40,799 nucleotides of DNA from Haplomitrium mnioides (lineage: Eukaryota > Marchantiophyta > Haplomitriopsida > Calobryales). Positions within the stretch are counted from its first letter, which is position 1, and every line of letters starts with the position of its first letter. Under the pieces are notes generated by a model. The model was given only the letters and a program-made list of their open reading frames with translations. It did not search any database and had not been told where the DNA came from. The stretch covers positions 1-40,799 of the forward strand of contig JBNGIS010017708.1 in NCBI GenBank assembly GCA_049999725.1, written 5' to 3'. Positions 19,294 through 28,227 of the stretch are shown in pieces. Position numbers and translations under genes: made by a program.

Positions 19294-19536
19294 ATGTACT
19301 TGATGATAAAAATCACGATTCTGTCTTTTGATTTTCTTCTTATACAAGAAAAGCAATTGAGGAAAACCATTGTAGCTACCATTAAATCAAATGTATTTGA
19401 GTACGAAAGACAAAAAACCCTCAATCGTGAAATGTTTCAAAGAGATTCAATCACTATAATTAACACTCAGACAGATCAAGTAAATCTTGATGAATTTTTT
19501 GAAGCTGAATCCAAAGAAGTCGAGACGAGTGACTAA
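19294..19536 (+). pseudogene. C-terminal tail of the transposase-like gene
   Basis: A shifted frame of 80 codons reads FDFLLIQEKQLRKTIVATIK, then FEYERQKTLNREMFQRD, and ends in an acidic DEFFEAESKEVETSD tail with a stop at 19534. It probably continues the preceding exon after a frameshift at about 19290. No domain is recognised. Confidence 0.45.
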
Positions 19537-20830
19537 AATAATTTAAGAATTTTATTGTATATTGTGTGTTTTCAATTATATTGTAATTTATGATTATTAT
19601 TTTATAAAGTACATGAGAATATGATGAAGAAATTTGTTGAATTTATCTTGCCACCTTGAACTTGATCTTGTAAATCATTCCAAGTTGAATGTTATTCTCT
19701 GTAAATGAAACTTGAATCTTTAGTTAATATTTTCATTTGCTTTGTAAAATAATTTCTTATCCAAAATGTAGGTATGTTGTTTCCAACTTTAGTGTTTGCT
19801 AGAAGAGTTTAAGGTTATTGTATTGTTATAGCATTTACCTAAATCGACTACTTTTTTTTGCTTATAAGGACTATGATGTATAACTTAAAACCTTTGGCGG
19901 GCTTTGACTCAAATTTAGAGCTTTAAACTTGATTTACTTTTAGATTCTGAATTCGAAAACAAAATCTTTAGTGTGCGTATAGTTTGTTGCAAAAAATAGA
20001 ACGTTTATCGTCTATATCATTGGTTGTAGAAGTTTGAACCTTATGTGCGCATAGACTTTGATTTGCAAGTCAAAACGTCATACGTTCAAAAACTCTTCTA
20101 CATAATCTAAAATCTAGGTTCTTGATAGTGATTGTTGTGGAGTGTTCAGATGGTGAGCTCGGATTTCTATGCACTTATAGACTCTGAGGTGGAATGTTGA
20201 GATGTTGAGCTTGGATTCCTATGCGCGCATAGACTTTGGGGTGGAAGTCCAAGCCTTCCACATGTTTTGATTCTCATATGTAACCCTCAAGCTTCTTCAT
20301 ACAAAGACTACTGATTAGAACTTAGGTTCTACACTAGTGAAAGACTATTTTGAAGAAATCAAAACCTTTAATTTGTAGAATCTAGTCAAAAACTTGGAGA
20401 TGTTTCTTGTTTGCAATTTTAATTCAATCTCCTTAGCCACTGCCTTTTTGATTTTGAATATGACTCCTTTGTGTATATGTTTCTCTGAACTATATAATAT
20501 TTTTTAATACTTAAACCTTTTTTATGCCCACTTAAATTTTTATGTGCATAGATTTTCAACTACAAATGAAAGCTTCTTTCTTGCTTGAACTTGAAAATAG
20601 AGCTCCCAATTCCATGCAATGTTTTGTTTTGTTGGTTTGTGTGTCTATGATTTTAAACTCATTCCCTTGACTTCTAGTCCGCTTGAGCATTTTCTTCATG
20701 TTTTGCAAATTTTTTTCCCAAAAAATAAGTTTAAAAAAGCATCATGTCTATGCGCACATAGAGTTTGTGCAACCAAACATATTCCAAAAGAGTTTTTTTA
20801 TGTGTATTTCAAATTTTGGACTTCAAATTG
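19537..20830. other. Transposase 3' flank with palindromic repeats
   Basis: AT-rich sequence without a gene. Repeat units occur at 20040-20060 (CTTATGTGCGCATAGAC), 20166-20182, 20219-20232 (perfect CTATGCGCGCATAG) and 20745-20762 (GTCTATGCGCACATAGAG). They show that the giant element extends beyond the transposase gene. Confidence 0.7.
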
Positions 20831-20842
20831 TCCTGATGTAGT

Positions 20843-21070
20843 CTAGAACTCCTGTATAGACAACAGAATATGCAACCAAGGAAAATAATGATGAGGCCAA
20901 TAATCTGTCGACGGATACATAGGCTGCTGGTTGGTAATATCAGCATTATGAAAGACAAATGCAAACTGAAATATAGAGAATATAATTTTTTTCTTCATAT
21001 CTGCAGTGTTTGAGAAAACAACATTGGGATGTTCACTTGCATGTCTATATGAAAATTGAGTTCCATGTTT
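20843..21070 (-). pseudogene. Possible exon(s) of an unidentified plant gene
   Basis: On the minus strand a good acceptor (TTTTTCATGATGTTTCAG) precedes an open stretch with KHGTQFSYRHASEHPNVVFS at 21070. A second acceptor-like CTCTATATTTCAG precedes FAFVFHNADITNQQPMYPST and then DYWPHHYFPWLHILLSIQEF with a stop at 20843. The composition is gene-like and the orientation matches the other host fragments to the right. I do not recognise the family. It could instead be another gene of the giant element. Confidence 0.35.
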
Positions 21071-21219
21071 CTGAAACATCATGAAAAATCAAGGTCAAGT
21101 TATAAAAGGTAGTAAATCACAGAATCCAAGATATGAGAAAAATTCATTTGCATATGGTCCTTTTAGTTTGTAAAGCAGGCTGGACAACAAAGTTGGTTAT
21201 AGACCGCTCTTAAAATCTT

Positions 21220-21519
21220 GGTGTAAGCAATACACCTTGCTGGTTTTGGACTACATGTCCAATCCTGAGTGTGTAGAGCACACTTTGCTCATGTAGGACT
21301 AAAGGTCCTCACTCTGGTGTATAAAGTACACCTCTCTGATTTTTCTTTTGGCTTGGCATGAGACCTTTCATTATTATTTTGCCACTTCCAATGCTCAATA
21401 GGAGCTCCACTGGGAATTGTATCAAGTAGAGGCTCATTTGGTGTGTAAAGCACACTTGTATGAATTGGGACTAAAGGTCCACCTTTGGCAATGTGCACAT
21501 TCTGATGCTCAATAGGAGC
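21220..21519. repeat. Cluster of eight or more short hairpins of three recurrent types
   Basis: Inverted repeats with 5-6 bp arms and 3-5 nt loops: GGTGTAAGCAATACACC (21220), GGACTACATGTCC (21248), GTGTGTAGAGCACAC (21269), GGACTAAAGGTCC (21296), GGTGTATAAAGTACACC (21316), GCTCAATAGGAGC (21393), GTGTGTAAAGCACAC (21441), GGACTAAAGGTCC (21468) and GCTCAATAGGAGC (21507). The minus frame across them (21289-21531) encodes loose Pro-rich repeats such as GGPLVPIHTSVLYTPNEP; coding status is doubtful. Confidence 0.8.
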
Positions 21520-21539
21520 ACTCTGTCTCATTCCATATT

Positions 21540-22820
21540 ACAAATCTAGTATAATGTTGTTGCCAGCACTCTCCTCCTCAGATTTGCAAGCTCTCTCCCC
21601 CTTAGCTTTGCAAGCTTTTTCATTATCATTATGGGGAATTCCTTTAATCAGAGAATCCAGCATTGAGTTTATTGCATTTTATCCAATCAGCCCTGGAATT
21701 CATTCACAGGGTGGGCACTTAGTAGATCTGCCCAAGGAATTTCAGTCATTGGAAATTTAGGTTGCTATGTGCATTTATATTCACATACAAAGACGTTCTT
21801 CCCTTTTTTTGCTTGTGCTTTGATTCCTTGTCATGTTTCTTTGCAGGTCTGCTGTTTTTCTCTTCATTAATAGCTTTCATTTCCTTGAGCCTTGCATTGG
21901 ATTCATGAGATAACAATAGCAAGAACAAAGCAAGAGGTTACTTTCTGGATTAAAGTCCAGTTAGCCTTAGAAAAGTTAGCTTGATCATTGCTGAAATGCA
22001 TATGGATTTAAAATCTGAGAAACCTAATTCAAGATGTATGATCTGAATGAAATCCAATCATCTAACAATTTGTAATAGCATTGTAGAGCTATTCAAAACT
22101 TCAGAAATCAAATTTGCTGTATTATCCCAGATTTGGGATATGCTTGAGCTCAATCTTGACTTGTTCTATTCCAAATTTTAGAAAATCCAGCAGTTGGAAT
22201 TCGCAATCTTTGTTGGATCTGCAGATTGATTACAACATAAGAGCTGGCTATGAATCACAAAGCATTGGATATTGATAGAGTTGAGAAATGTAGCTCATAC
22301 ATATCATTGGAAGATCTTTCAGCTTCAACAACCAACAATGCAATTATGCTCATGCTGCCTTAATTCTTTATCAAATTGGATAGTTGTTGCTGTAGAACAT
22401 GTTGTAGAGGCCAGTTGATCTGGTTTCAGCTTTTGAATCATATAAAAATATTAGAAATTGACTCAGAAATCAGATTTTTTTTGACCTGGCCTTTAGAAAT
22501 GTCATTTTTTCTGAACCTAGATTTAAAATTTGCTTTTCTCAGTTGATTCTTGACCAAAACATGCCATTTTTGATGCAAAATGGATTGCCAAAGGTCACAA
22601 ACTCCATTTCAGCTTTCAAATTGAAGAATGTGACTAAGAAATGGCTGAGAAAATTGAACTTAAAGATCTGCTCTGTTTTTCTTTGAGAAAATTTAGGTTC
22701 GGAATAGATTTCGTGCTTCGTGGAGGTTCAGTAGCAAGCTCATTCCCCTAAGCTCTCTCAAGGGCTCCCTCAATCCCATAAGTTGAGGGCTGTGATCTGA
22801 TTGATGTGTATATAGAATTC
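21540..22820. other. Gene-free, intron-like AT-rich stretch
   Basis: I see no supportable gene, RNA or transposon domain. The text is T-rich on the plus strand with words such as TTGCAAGCTTTT repeated near 21580-21625. It may be intron or flank of captured host sequence. Confidence 0.4.
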
Positions 22821-22895
22821 TCTTTGTAACTCTTTCAAGAGTTACTTATGAAGGGCCCCGTGCTCCCTGCATTTGGGGGCACGGTTTGGTTCACA
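22821..22895. repeat. Two adjacent hairpins
   Basis: GTAACTCTTTCAAGAGTTAC (about 22826-22845) is a strong inverted repeat. CCGTGCTCCC, seven bases, GGGGGCACGG (about 22858-22884) is a second GC-rich one. They stand immediately before the tandem repeat at 22883. Confidence 0.7.
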
Positions 22896-23202
22896 TATAG
22901 GGTAGGGTAATTTAGATTATAGGACATACACAAGGGCAGCTTTCCCTTCAAGCAATATACAGGGACAGGTAATTAAGATTATAGGACATACACAGGGGCA
23001 GGTTCCCCTTCAAGCAATACACAAGGGCAGCTTCCCCTCAGGAAAAAAATTTAGAACTTGAAAAATGTAGTCATTTTTGAACTTTACGAAGTTTGGTTCA
23101 CATAGGGTAGGGTAATTTAGATTATAGGAGATACACAGGGGCAGCTTCCCCTCCGAGCTAGAGTAGTTTTGGAAAAAAATTTAGAGCTTGGAAAATGTAG
23201 TC
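22883..23202 (+). repeat. Complex direct repeat (GGTTCACATA...AATGTAGTC)
   Basis: Unit 1 (22883-23072) and unit 2 (23091-23202) both start GTTTGGTTCACATA and end AAAATGTAGTC. They share GGGTAGGGTAATTTAGATTATAGGA, given here as landmarks GGGTAGGGTAATTTAG and ATTATAGGA. Unit 1 contains an inner triplication of the ATACACA-GGGGCAG-TTCCCC segment. No function is evident. Confidence 0.8.
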
Positions 23203-23449
23203 AAACTTTCAAGATTTTTCAGTTTTCTTCATTTTCAAACGTTCAAAAATTTTGTTCGCCATTTGTCAAACCGCGTGAAATCCTTCCAAAATTTTCTGCA
23301 CATTTTCCAAAATCAGTTGCTTCTGTTAATGATCATTCTTTGCATAGCTCAACTCCCAGATTTTTCAATGCTGAATTTGCAGTCGAAACTTGTGAATCAT
23401 GACATGTTTGACTTCCCAAATTTCTACCTAGGCCTCTCTCAACGTCTGG

Positions 23450-23935
23450 TCAAACCTTTAGAAGTTCTAATTGTGAACTCTCCAGGACTTTCAGTTTCGC
23501 AGAATTTTGGCAAAGACATGAGCGATTCTCAGTGCTTGGAGTGGTTGGACTCGTAGCTTGCCTACTCTGTTCTTGCATCTTTTGTACATTTGACTTCAAA
23601 TATTTCATGTCTGTGCAATAATCCTCTTCAATCCAAGAGGCTGTTTTCCAAGAATCAGGTCTGTGCAGATGTATGAAGAACAACATTAAATAAGCTATTA
23701 TCAGCTTGATAGATAGAGAACATGAATTTTTGACTCCGCATCTTCAAGATTCACATGCACCATGATATGTGCGTTGTAGCGCTATACTCAGAGCTTGCAA
23801 ACCCATTATGAGAATTGTGAGCTGAGTTACTAGATTGTCCACAACTATGTTGGACTCTCTGCAGCAAGGTTCTGTCATATTTGAGTGTAGATCTAGTCTT
23901 GATTGTTCATCGTTGCATGCTTTCCATCCTTGCAA
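23450..23935 (-). pseudogene. Unidentified gene fragment with coiled-coil-like composition
   Basis: Two minus-strand frames, 23935-23744 and 23686-23450, read GWKACNDEQSRLDLHSNMTE, then VDNLVTQLTILIMGLQALS, and in the second RPDSWKTASWIEEDYCTDMK then YLKSNVQKMQEQS. The composition is protein-like (heptad-compatible Leu/Val spacing) and the orientation is as for the neighbouring DUF760-like fragment. I cannot name the family. They could be exons of one gene with an intron at about 23690-23740. Confidence 0.35.
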
Positions 23936-24069
23936 ATTAATTGTTGTACATTTTCTACTTCAGACCATGAAAGGTAGATAGCTACACCAACATACAAATT
24001 CCAAAGCCTCAATCACTGCCTTTTACTACAAGACAACCAAAATCGGCAAAGCAACTTATCCATTCTTAT

Positions 24070-24470
24070 TCAAACATAATTCAACACAACAACAGCAGCT
24101 ACTGCCTCTGCAACTAGCTCATCTCCTTCTATGGTGTCCGAATTGGATGGAACAGACGAGATGATATTCCTTGATTCCACATCAAAAGTTTTCGCAGATA
24201 CAATTGCAAGTTCCTTCATGGTCTTTTCCAATTGAACTCATTGATCGACTCGTCTTAAAAAATACCCGTACATTGTAGACACAACATAAACCTGACCAAC
24301 TATTAGTTTACTGATATGAGCAATAGTATGAGAATCAAGAAAAGATGATGAACCTTTGCCCCCAAGGTGAACCATTTCAAGGGCTTTTGTTGTATGCACA
24401 GCCTTGAGCTTTGTCTCTTGGCTAGGGGATATGTTGACTGCGGCACTATCGTTTGTTGTTGAGAGTAACT
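24070..24470 (-). pseudogene. DUF760-like (At3g17800 UV-B-induced protein type) gene fragment
   Basis: The minus-strand frame reads ALEMVHLGGKGSSSFLD, then ISKLIVGQVYVVSTMYGYFL, RRVDQ, a TGA, and VQLEKTMKELAIVSAKTFDV, ending at a stop at 24070. The pattern V-Y-x-x-S-x-x-Y-GYFL-RR-V/D-Q-RFQLEK is characteristic of plant plastid-targeted DUF760 proteins. The in-frame TGA stands where a conserved Arg (CGA) would be. Only part of the domain is present and there is no start, so it is a captured or relict fragment. A Copia element is inserted 70 bp upstream of it. Confidence 0.5.
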
Positions 24471-24539
24471 TCCTTTTGTTTTTGCAGAATCCTATATAGT
24501 ATTGTTGAATGGCAGGTTGTTGGCTTTATTCTTGAGTGT

Positions 24540-24544
24540 GTATT
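24540..24544. repeat. Possible TSD GTATT, left of the Copia derivative
   Basis: GTATT precedes the left LTR; ATATT follows the right LTR at 27131-27135 (4 of 5 identical). Confidence 0.5.
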
Positions 24545-24688
24545 TGTATAGAAATAGAGGAGATAAATCTTTGGAGGCAAATATGAGAGATCGTATTCAA
24601 CACAATGAACTAACCCTAGAGAGGGTCCAAAAAATAAGACTCTACCCGTCATCCTGGCGGGCTATATACAGAGCTTGGTATTTCAACA
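24545..24688 (-). repeat. 3' LTR of the Copia derivative (internally deleted)
   Basis: 144 bp. It shares both ends with the 260-bp right LTR, but about 115 bp present there (26939-27050, AATTTACAAAAGG to AACAAAACT) are missing. On the minus strand it starts TGTTGAAATACC, ends TTTCTATACA, and is preceded by the polypurine tract TTGAGGGGGAG (24689-24699). Confidence 0.85.
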
Positions 24689-24726
24689 CTCCCCCTCAAG
24701 CCAATGTCAAGAACTCCCATCATAGT

Positions 24727-25108
24727 TCAAAACTTATGTTGCTTCTGTGCATCTATTGACTTTGTAAAAATATCAGCTACTTGCTCATCTATATTCACAT
24801 ACACCAAATCAATCTCACCTTCAAGTACATTCTCTCGTATGTAATGGTAATGAACCTCAATGTGTTTCGTCCTTGTATGAAACACTGGATTGTTTGCCAG
24901 TTGTATACTGCTTATGTTGTTGCAATACAAAGTCATAGGCTCTTGCACATCATGTCCTAAATTGGACAATAGCTTGCGTAGCCAAGCTATTTCACATGTA
25001 GCCATTGCTGCTCCTCTATACTCTACCTCTGTGCTTAACAAAGCAAATGTAGGTTGCTTCTTACTACTCCAACTCACTGCAGTACCTCTGTAGGTCCTCA
25101 CACATCAG
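24727..25108 (-). pseudogene. Copia RNase H C-terminal half
   Basis: The frame reads TAVSWSSKKQPTFALLSTEV, EYRGAAMATCEIAWLRKLL, YCNNISSIQLANNPVFHTRT, KHIEVHYHYIRENV and VADIFTKSID. The usual Asp of YCDN is Asn here, so a catalytic acid is lost even apart from the truncation. The stop is at 24727, close to the polypurine tract, as usual for Copia pol. Confidence 0.8.
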
Positions 25109-25390
25109 AGTGTACTACATCTAAAGGATTTTACTCACATTTCTTTGATGTGGGAATGGATGCCTTGACTGTTTTCCAAACAGACATGCTTCACACACCT
25201 TCTGCATATCAACATTCTTGAACTTTGGAAAACCAGTAACTACACCCATAGACAGTATTGATTTCAGCCTTTGTAGATTCACATGTCCAATTCTTTTGTG
25301 CCACATATCTACATCTCCAATAATTGTATTCTTTTGTGTATACATGACATTATCATTTACCATTGGAGGCTTTACATCCAATATAAACAT
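25109..25390 (-). pseudogene. Copia GAG-pre-integrase plus first residues of integrase
   Basis: It contains MWHKRIGHVNLQRLKSIL and CEACLFGKQSRHPFP, the H-x3-H and C-x2-C zinc-binding set of the Copia integrase N-terminus. After KIL an apparent two-base disturbance precedes DVVHSDV, the start of the integrase core. Then the sequence jumps to RNase H. Confidence 0.75.
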
Positions 25391-25417
25391 CCTTCCAATC
25401 TTACTTCCTCTAACAAC

Positions 25418-26509
25418 CTATCTATTTCTGTTCTTCAAATTCTCCACAAAACAACCATCTTCATTAAAAACAACTTGTAATCCTTGTTCTACCATTTGAC
25501 CAACAGATACCAAATTCTTTGTAATTGTTGGTACATAGAACACATCAGCCATATACTTTGACTTTCCATCATATCTAGAAAGTGGAACATTTCCCATCTG
25601 CTCGATTGGATGAACTGTAGCATCACTTGTTTCCACATATCCTTGGTGCTCTAGATCATGTAGCTCTTTTAACCAATTTTTATGATGTGCTATATGGTTT
25701 GACGCACCAGAATCCATATACCATGCATCATTTTCACAACCTTGTGTATAAGTACTCATCATATGTTGCAAAACAAAGAGACGCTCACCATCACTCGTTG
25801 ATGACGATGCATAATTTCCTTGTTGTCTCCGATCATATCCTCTGTTATTGTTGTTGGACTTGCTATAACAGTTATTTGTATAATGACCTACTTTTCCACA
25901 CTCCCAACAAACTACATCATGAATGTTTTGCCTTCCACCTCTTCCACAAAAGCTTCTTCTTCCTCGAAAATTTCCGCGGCCTCTACCACGAGTTGTATTC
26001 TCAAAATTTTGTTGATTTTGGTTATGTTGTACATAACCTCTACCTTCACCACGTCCTCTCTGGGATCTCCTCCTGTCTCTACCATATCCTGAGTAGAAGC
26101 CTTGTGCTTGCTCATTAGAACCATTTTTTGAAGTAGGTCTTCCAATGTTACTCTCCTCTATAATCATCAAGGAGACTAGCTCATCAAAATTAGGAAGATT
26201 TTCCCGAACATACACAGAAGTGGCAAACGGTTTCCACTTGTCATCATCCTTCAATTCATTCAATATTGCAGACACTAAATCATCATCCTCTGTAACCACT
26301 CCAATAGATCCCAATGCATCTGATGTCTTTTTTTTCTTCAAGACATAATGATTCACCGACATGTTGTGTGACTTCTTTATATTATTTAACTCATTTTTCA
26401 ATTGAATCTTTCTAGCTCTAGTATTTGTACTGTAGAGCCTTTCTAACATATCCCATACATCTTTTGTAGACTCCAAATCTTGTATGTGTCTAACCATAAT
26501 GTTTAACAA
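25418..26509 (-). CDS. Copia gag-protease open frame of the deletion derivative
   Basis: An open frame of 363 codons. From the N-terminus it has a UBN2-type gag domain (DVWDMLERLYSTNTRARKIQ), an Arg/Gly-rich nucleocapsid linker, the zinc knuckle CWECGKVGHYTNNC with all ligands present, and the protease DAWYMDSGASNHIAHHKNWL with the catalytic D-S-G intact. It ends with GQMVEQGLQVVFNEDGCFVE before pre-integrase. The true gag start was upstream (26510-26850), where stops now break the frame. Being open, it could still supply gag and protease, but that is inference. Confidence 0.8.
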   Translation of the reverse strand: MLNIMVRHIQDLESTKDVWDMLERLYSTNTRARKIQLKNELNNIKKSHNMSVNHYVLKKKKTSDALGSIGVVTEDDDLVSAILNELKDDDKWKPFATSVYVRENLPNFDELVSLMIIEESNIGRPTSKNGSNEQAQGFYSGYGRDRRRSQRGRGEGRGYVQHNQNQQNFENTTRGRGRGNFRGRRSFCGRGGRQNIHDVVCWECGKVGHYTNNCYSKSNNNNRGYDRRQQGNYASSSTSDGERLFVLQHMMSTYTQGCENDAWYMDSGASNHIAHHKNWLKELHDLEHQGYVETSDATVHPIEQMGNVPLSRYDGKSKYMADVFYVPTITKNLVSVGQMVEQGLQVVFNEDGCFVENLKNRNR

Positions 26510-26857
26510 ATTCTACGAAATCAAAAACATCACATTCTTATCTTTTTTGTTCTAAGCTTTCCATGCCTTCGATTCTTGATCTATTACATTCACTGAAGGA
26601 AGTTGTGGTTCCTTTTCTTCACTTGATACATAATAACCCCATAGGCTCTACAGTTCCTCATCCGGAACTTCCACGGCTGGTAGTTATTCTTCTCCAACTT
26701 CTCAATACCAACGGTATTGGTATCACCCATTTACGCAACTTCTCGACACCTCCAAACCTCAAGATTTTGTGCTTCACCTCTATGACCACTTTCGGCAAAA
26801 AGAATATCAAACCAAATTGATCGTTACTCCTTGCGATCTTATTCTCCTCATAAACCA

Positions 26858-26870
26858 GACTCTGATACCA
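26858..26870 (-). promoter_or_regulatory. Copia primer-binding site (initiator tRNA-Met type)
   Basis: The minus strand reads TGGTATCAGAGTC directly after the 5' LTR, matching the usual TGGTATCAGAGC plant Copia PBS. Confidence 0.85.
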
Positions 26871-27130
26871 TATAAAGAAATCGAGGAGACAAATCTTTGG
26901 AGGCAAATATGAGAGATCGTATTCAACACAATGAATTTACAAAAGGGAAGAGGCTTGTGGCATGGCGGCACTCTCTCTTCGATCTCCCTACTTTTTCTCT
27001 CTACATATTCTATATTTATACTTAAGCTTACTCTAAATTAACTTAACAAAACTAACCCTAGAGAGGGTCCAAAAAATAAGACTCTACCCGTCATCCTGGT
27101 GGGCTACGTACAGAGCTTAGTATTTCAACA
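26871..27130 (-). repeat. 5' LTR of the Copia derivative (260 bp)
   Basis: On the minus strand it starts TGTTGAAATACTAAGC and ends TCGATTTCTTTATA just before the PBS. The conserved terminal CA is decayed; the other LTR keeps TATACA. Shared blocks with the left LTR include AACCCTAGAGAGGGTCC (plus strand). Confidence 0.85.
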
Positions 27131-27199
27131 ATATTTTCTACAAATAGGTAAGAACCGATTTCACATTGCAAATTATGTTCTTTGATTATCATTTGTGTT

Positions 27200-27772
27200 C
27201 TGTATTCTGAGTTGTCTCTTGTCTGGCGGATCATATCCCCTGTGTATTGTAACAAGAATTCTTGTCTATCCAACAATCCAAGCCATCGCATTGACCACTT
27301 GCAATGACGTGCATGGGAAAATTCTCCTCACTGGCCTGATCATGCGACCACTCAATCAATATTTCTTCATGGCTTCATACAGTGCAAAATGTATGGTAGT
27401 GAAGGGCACATTCATCACTATCGTTGTTCTGTAAGAGGTGTAGAAGGCACCAATGCCCTCATCTCTAAGCATTTTTGTAATACAATCTCCCACGCCCCTG
27501 TAAGGACTCCTACACAACTGCAATCTTTGCTTAACGACATCCATTGGGGTGAAGACAACGTCGCTAGCAATTGTGGCCATAGCTCCTGACGTGGCATGTG
27601 CAAACATATGGTGGCCTTTCTTGTTACCGCCCGATTTCTCTTTCGCAACCTCATAAATCAAAAAGTAAACCGCATGGGCTCTGCTCCAAAACCAATCACA
27701 CTGATCCCTCAATACAAACTCAAAGCACCCTTCATTTTGAGAATCAAACAAAACACGCGGCAAATGGTGCAT
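27200..27772 (-). pseudogene. Mitoferrin-like mitochondrial carrier gene fragment
   Basis: The minus frame 27772-27356 reads HAVYFLIYEVAKEK, HHMFAHATSGAMATIASDVV, FTPMDVVKQRLQLCRSPYRG, DCITKMLRDEGIGAFYTSYR and TTIVMNVPFTTIHFALYEAM. PMDVVKQRLQ is the P-x-D/E-x-x-K/R carrier signature of the SLC25 family, and SYRTT-V-MN-PF is typical of plant mitoferrins (iron import into mitochondria). Upstream, another frame encodes a GALSLY-stop-GISVIGFGAEP stretch that should join at HAVYF, so there is a frameshift and a CGA-to-TGA stop. After KKY a stop and shift leave only NFPMHVIASG-like remnants. Only the middle third of a carrier remains. Confidence 0.7.
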
Positions 27773-27982
27773 AAATGATCAAAGATAAGGTAGAGGGTGT
27801 ATTCTCGTCACGACATCAGCTAGTTGACTTTAGGAAATTATCTTGCCTAGCAGGTGTTGTTATCTATGTAGGAGACACCATATATAATTTTCAATTAAAA
27901 TTCTCTTTCTTTCTTCCTAAACTCCATGCTCTAAGTATTTTAAAAAAATTTCTAAAAAAAATTTAAGAGCTTGCTGATAACG
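27773..27982. other. Unassigned interval
   Basis: No gene is recognised. A plus-strand frame at 27775-27966 has no domain. GAGCTTGCTGATAACG at its right end reads CGTTATCAGCAAGCTC on the minus strand, similar to the primer-binding region of some plant Copia elements, and abuts the LTR-like segment that follows. Confidence 0.35.
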
Positions 27983-28170
27983 TGTTGTGCAATATAGGCA
28001 ACCATTAGCTCTTCTCCAACTTCCTCCTCCATGCATGTATCTTATTATTGTATATGATAGAAGATACAAAGGGGCATATCTAAATAGAGGTAATCCTAAC
28101 TACCTCCTAACTTAACTAGAGTTTAGATAACTATCTAACTAGGTAACTAGGGTTAGACTAGATTACAACA
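27983..28170 (-). mobile_element. Probable Copia-type LTR remnant (188 bp)
   Basis: The segment starts TGTTGTGCAATA and ends GATTACAACA, so it has TG...CA ends and a 6-bp terminal inverted repeat TGTTGT/ACAACA. On the minus strand it is followed by CGTTATCAGCAAGC, which resembles a Copia PBS region, and preceded by a purine-rich AAAAAAGAGAAATT. No 5-bp duplication was seen. It lies about 100 bp inside the right end of the giant element. Confidence 0.4.
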
Positions 28171-28227
28171 AATTTCTCTTTTTTTTTGAGCTTAAAAACC
28201 TCGTTTTTTTTTTGTAAAAACAAAAAG

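Larger units (their letters stand above)
12988..19536 (+). pseudogene. DUF7869-type transposase-like gene of the giant element (decayed, spliced, LTR-interrupted)
   Basis: Coding blocks are about 12988-13257, 13520-14077, 16313-17025 and 17782-19536. Conserved pieces in order are GVFVREWMDSFF, FTKHWRTHFPNVKIPKGNRF, VCETCEEKK (zinc-type Cys pair), HDQQIKERTKLANH, GIVIDRMDKKKTAIPH, LDNTIRENKNSILFGYL and VGQTHDQIDQMFSRF. Near the end is PFWIAKFLKVL then IRVQWFACE, a BAH/Tudor-like pattern. From memory this matches proteins annotated DUF7869, which have an RNase H-like core with acidic residues at the IDxMD, LDN and HDxID positions. It is the best candidate for the element's own transposase. At least ten in-frame stops, one frameshift near 19290 and a 2.2 kb LTR insertion inactivate it. 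Confidence 0.65.
24545..27130 (-). mobile_element. Copia deletion derivative (2.6 kb) lacking RT and most of integrase
   Basis: The element lies on the minus strand: 5' LTR (27130-26871), PBS, gag, protease, GAG-pre-integrase, the first residues of integrase, then directly the end of RNase H, a polypurine tract and the 3' LTR (24688-24545). The jump from integrase DVVHSDV to RNase H near 25110 removes the rest of integrase, all of RT and the first half of RNase H. The element therefore could move only with help from an intact relative. It separates the DUF760-like from the carrier-like host fragments. Confidence 0.85.

Noticed and set aside
25627-26118. 163-codon plus-strand frame
   Set aside because: Antisense shadow of the Copia gag-protease frame with its Gly/Arg-rich nucleocapsid.
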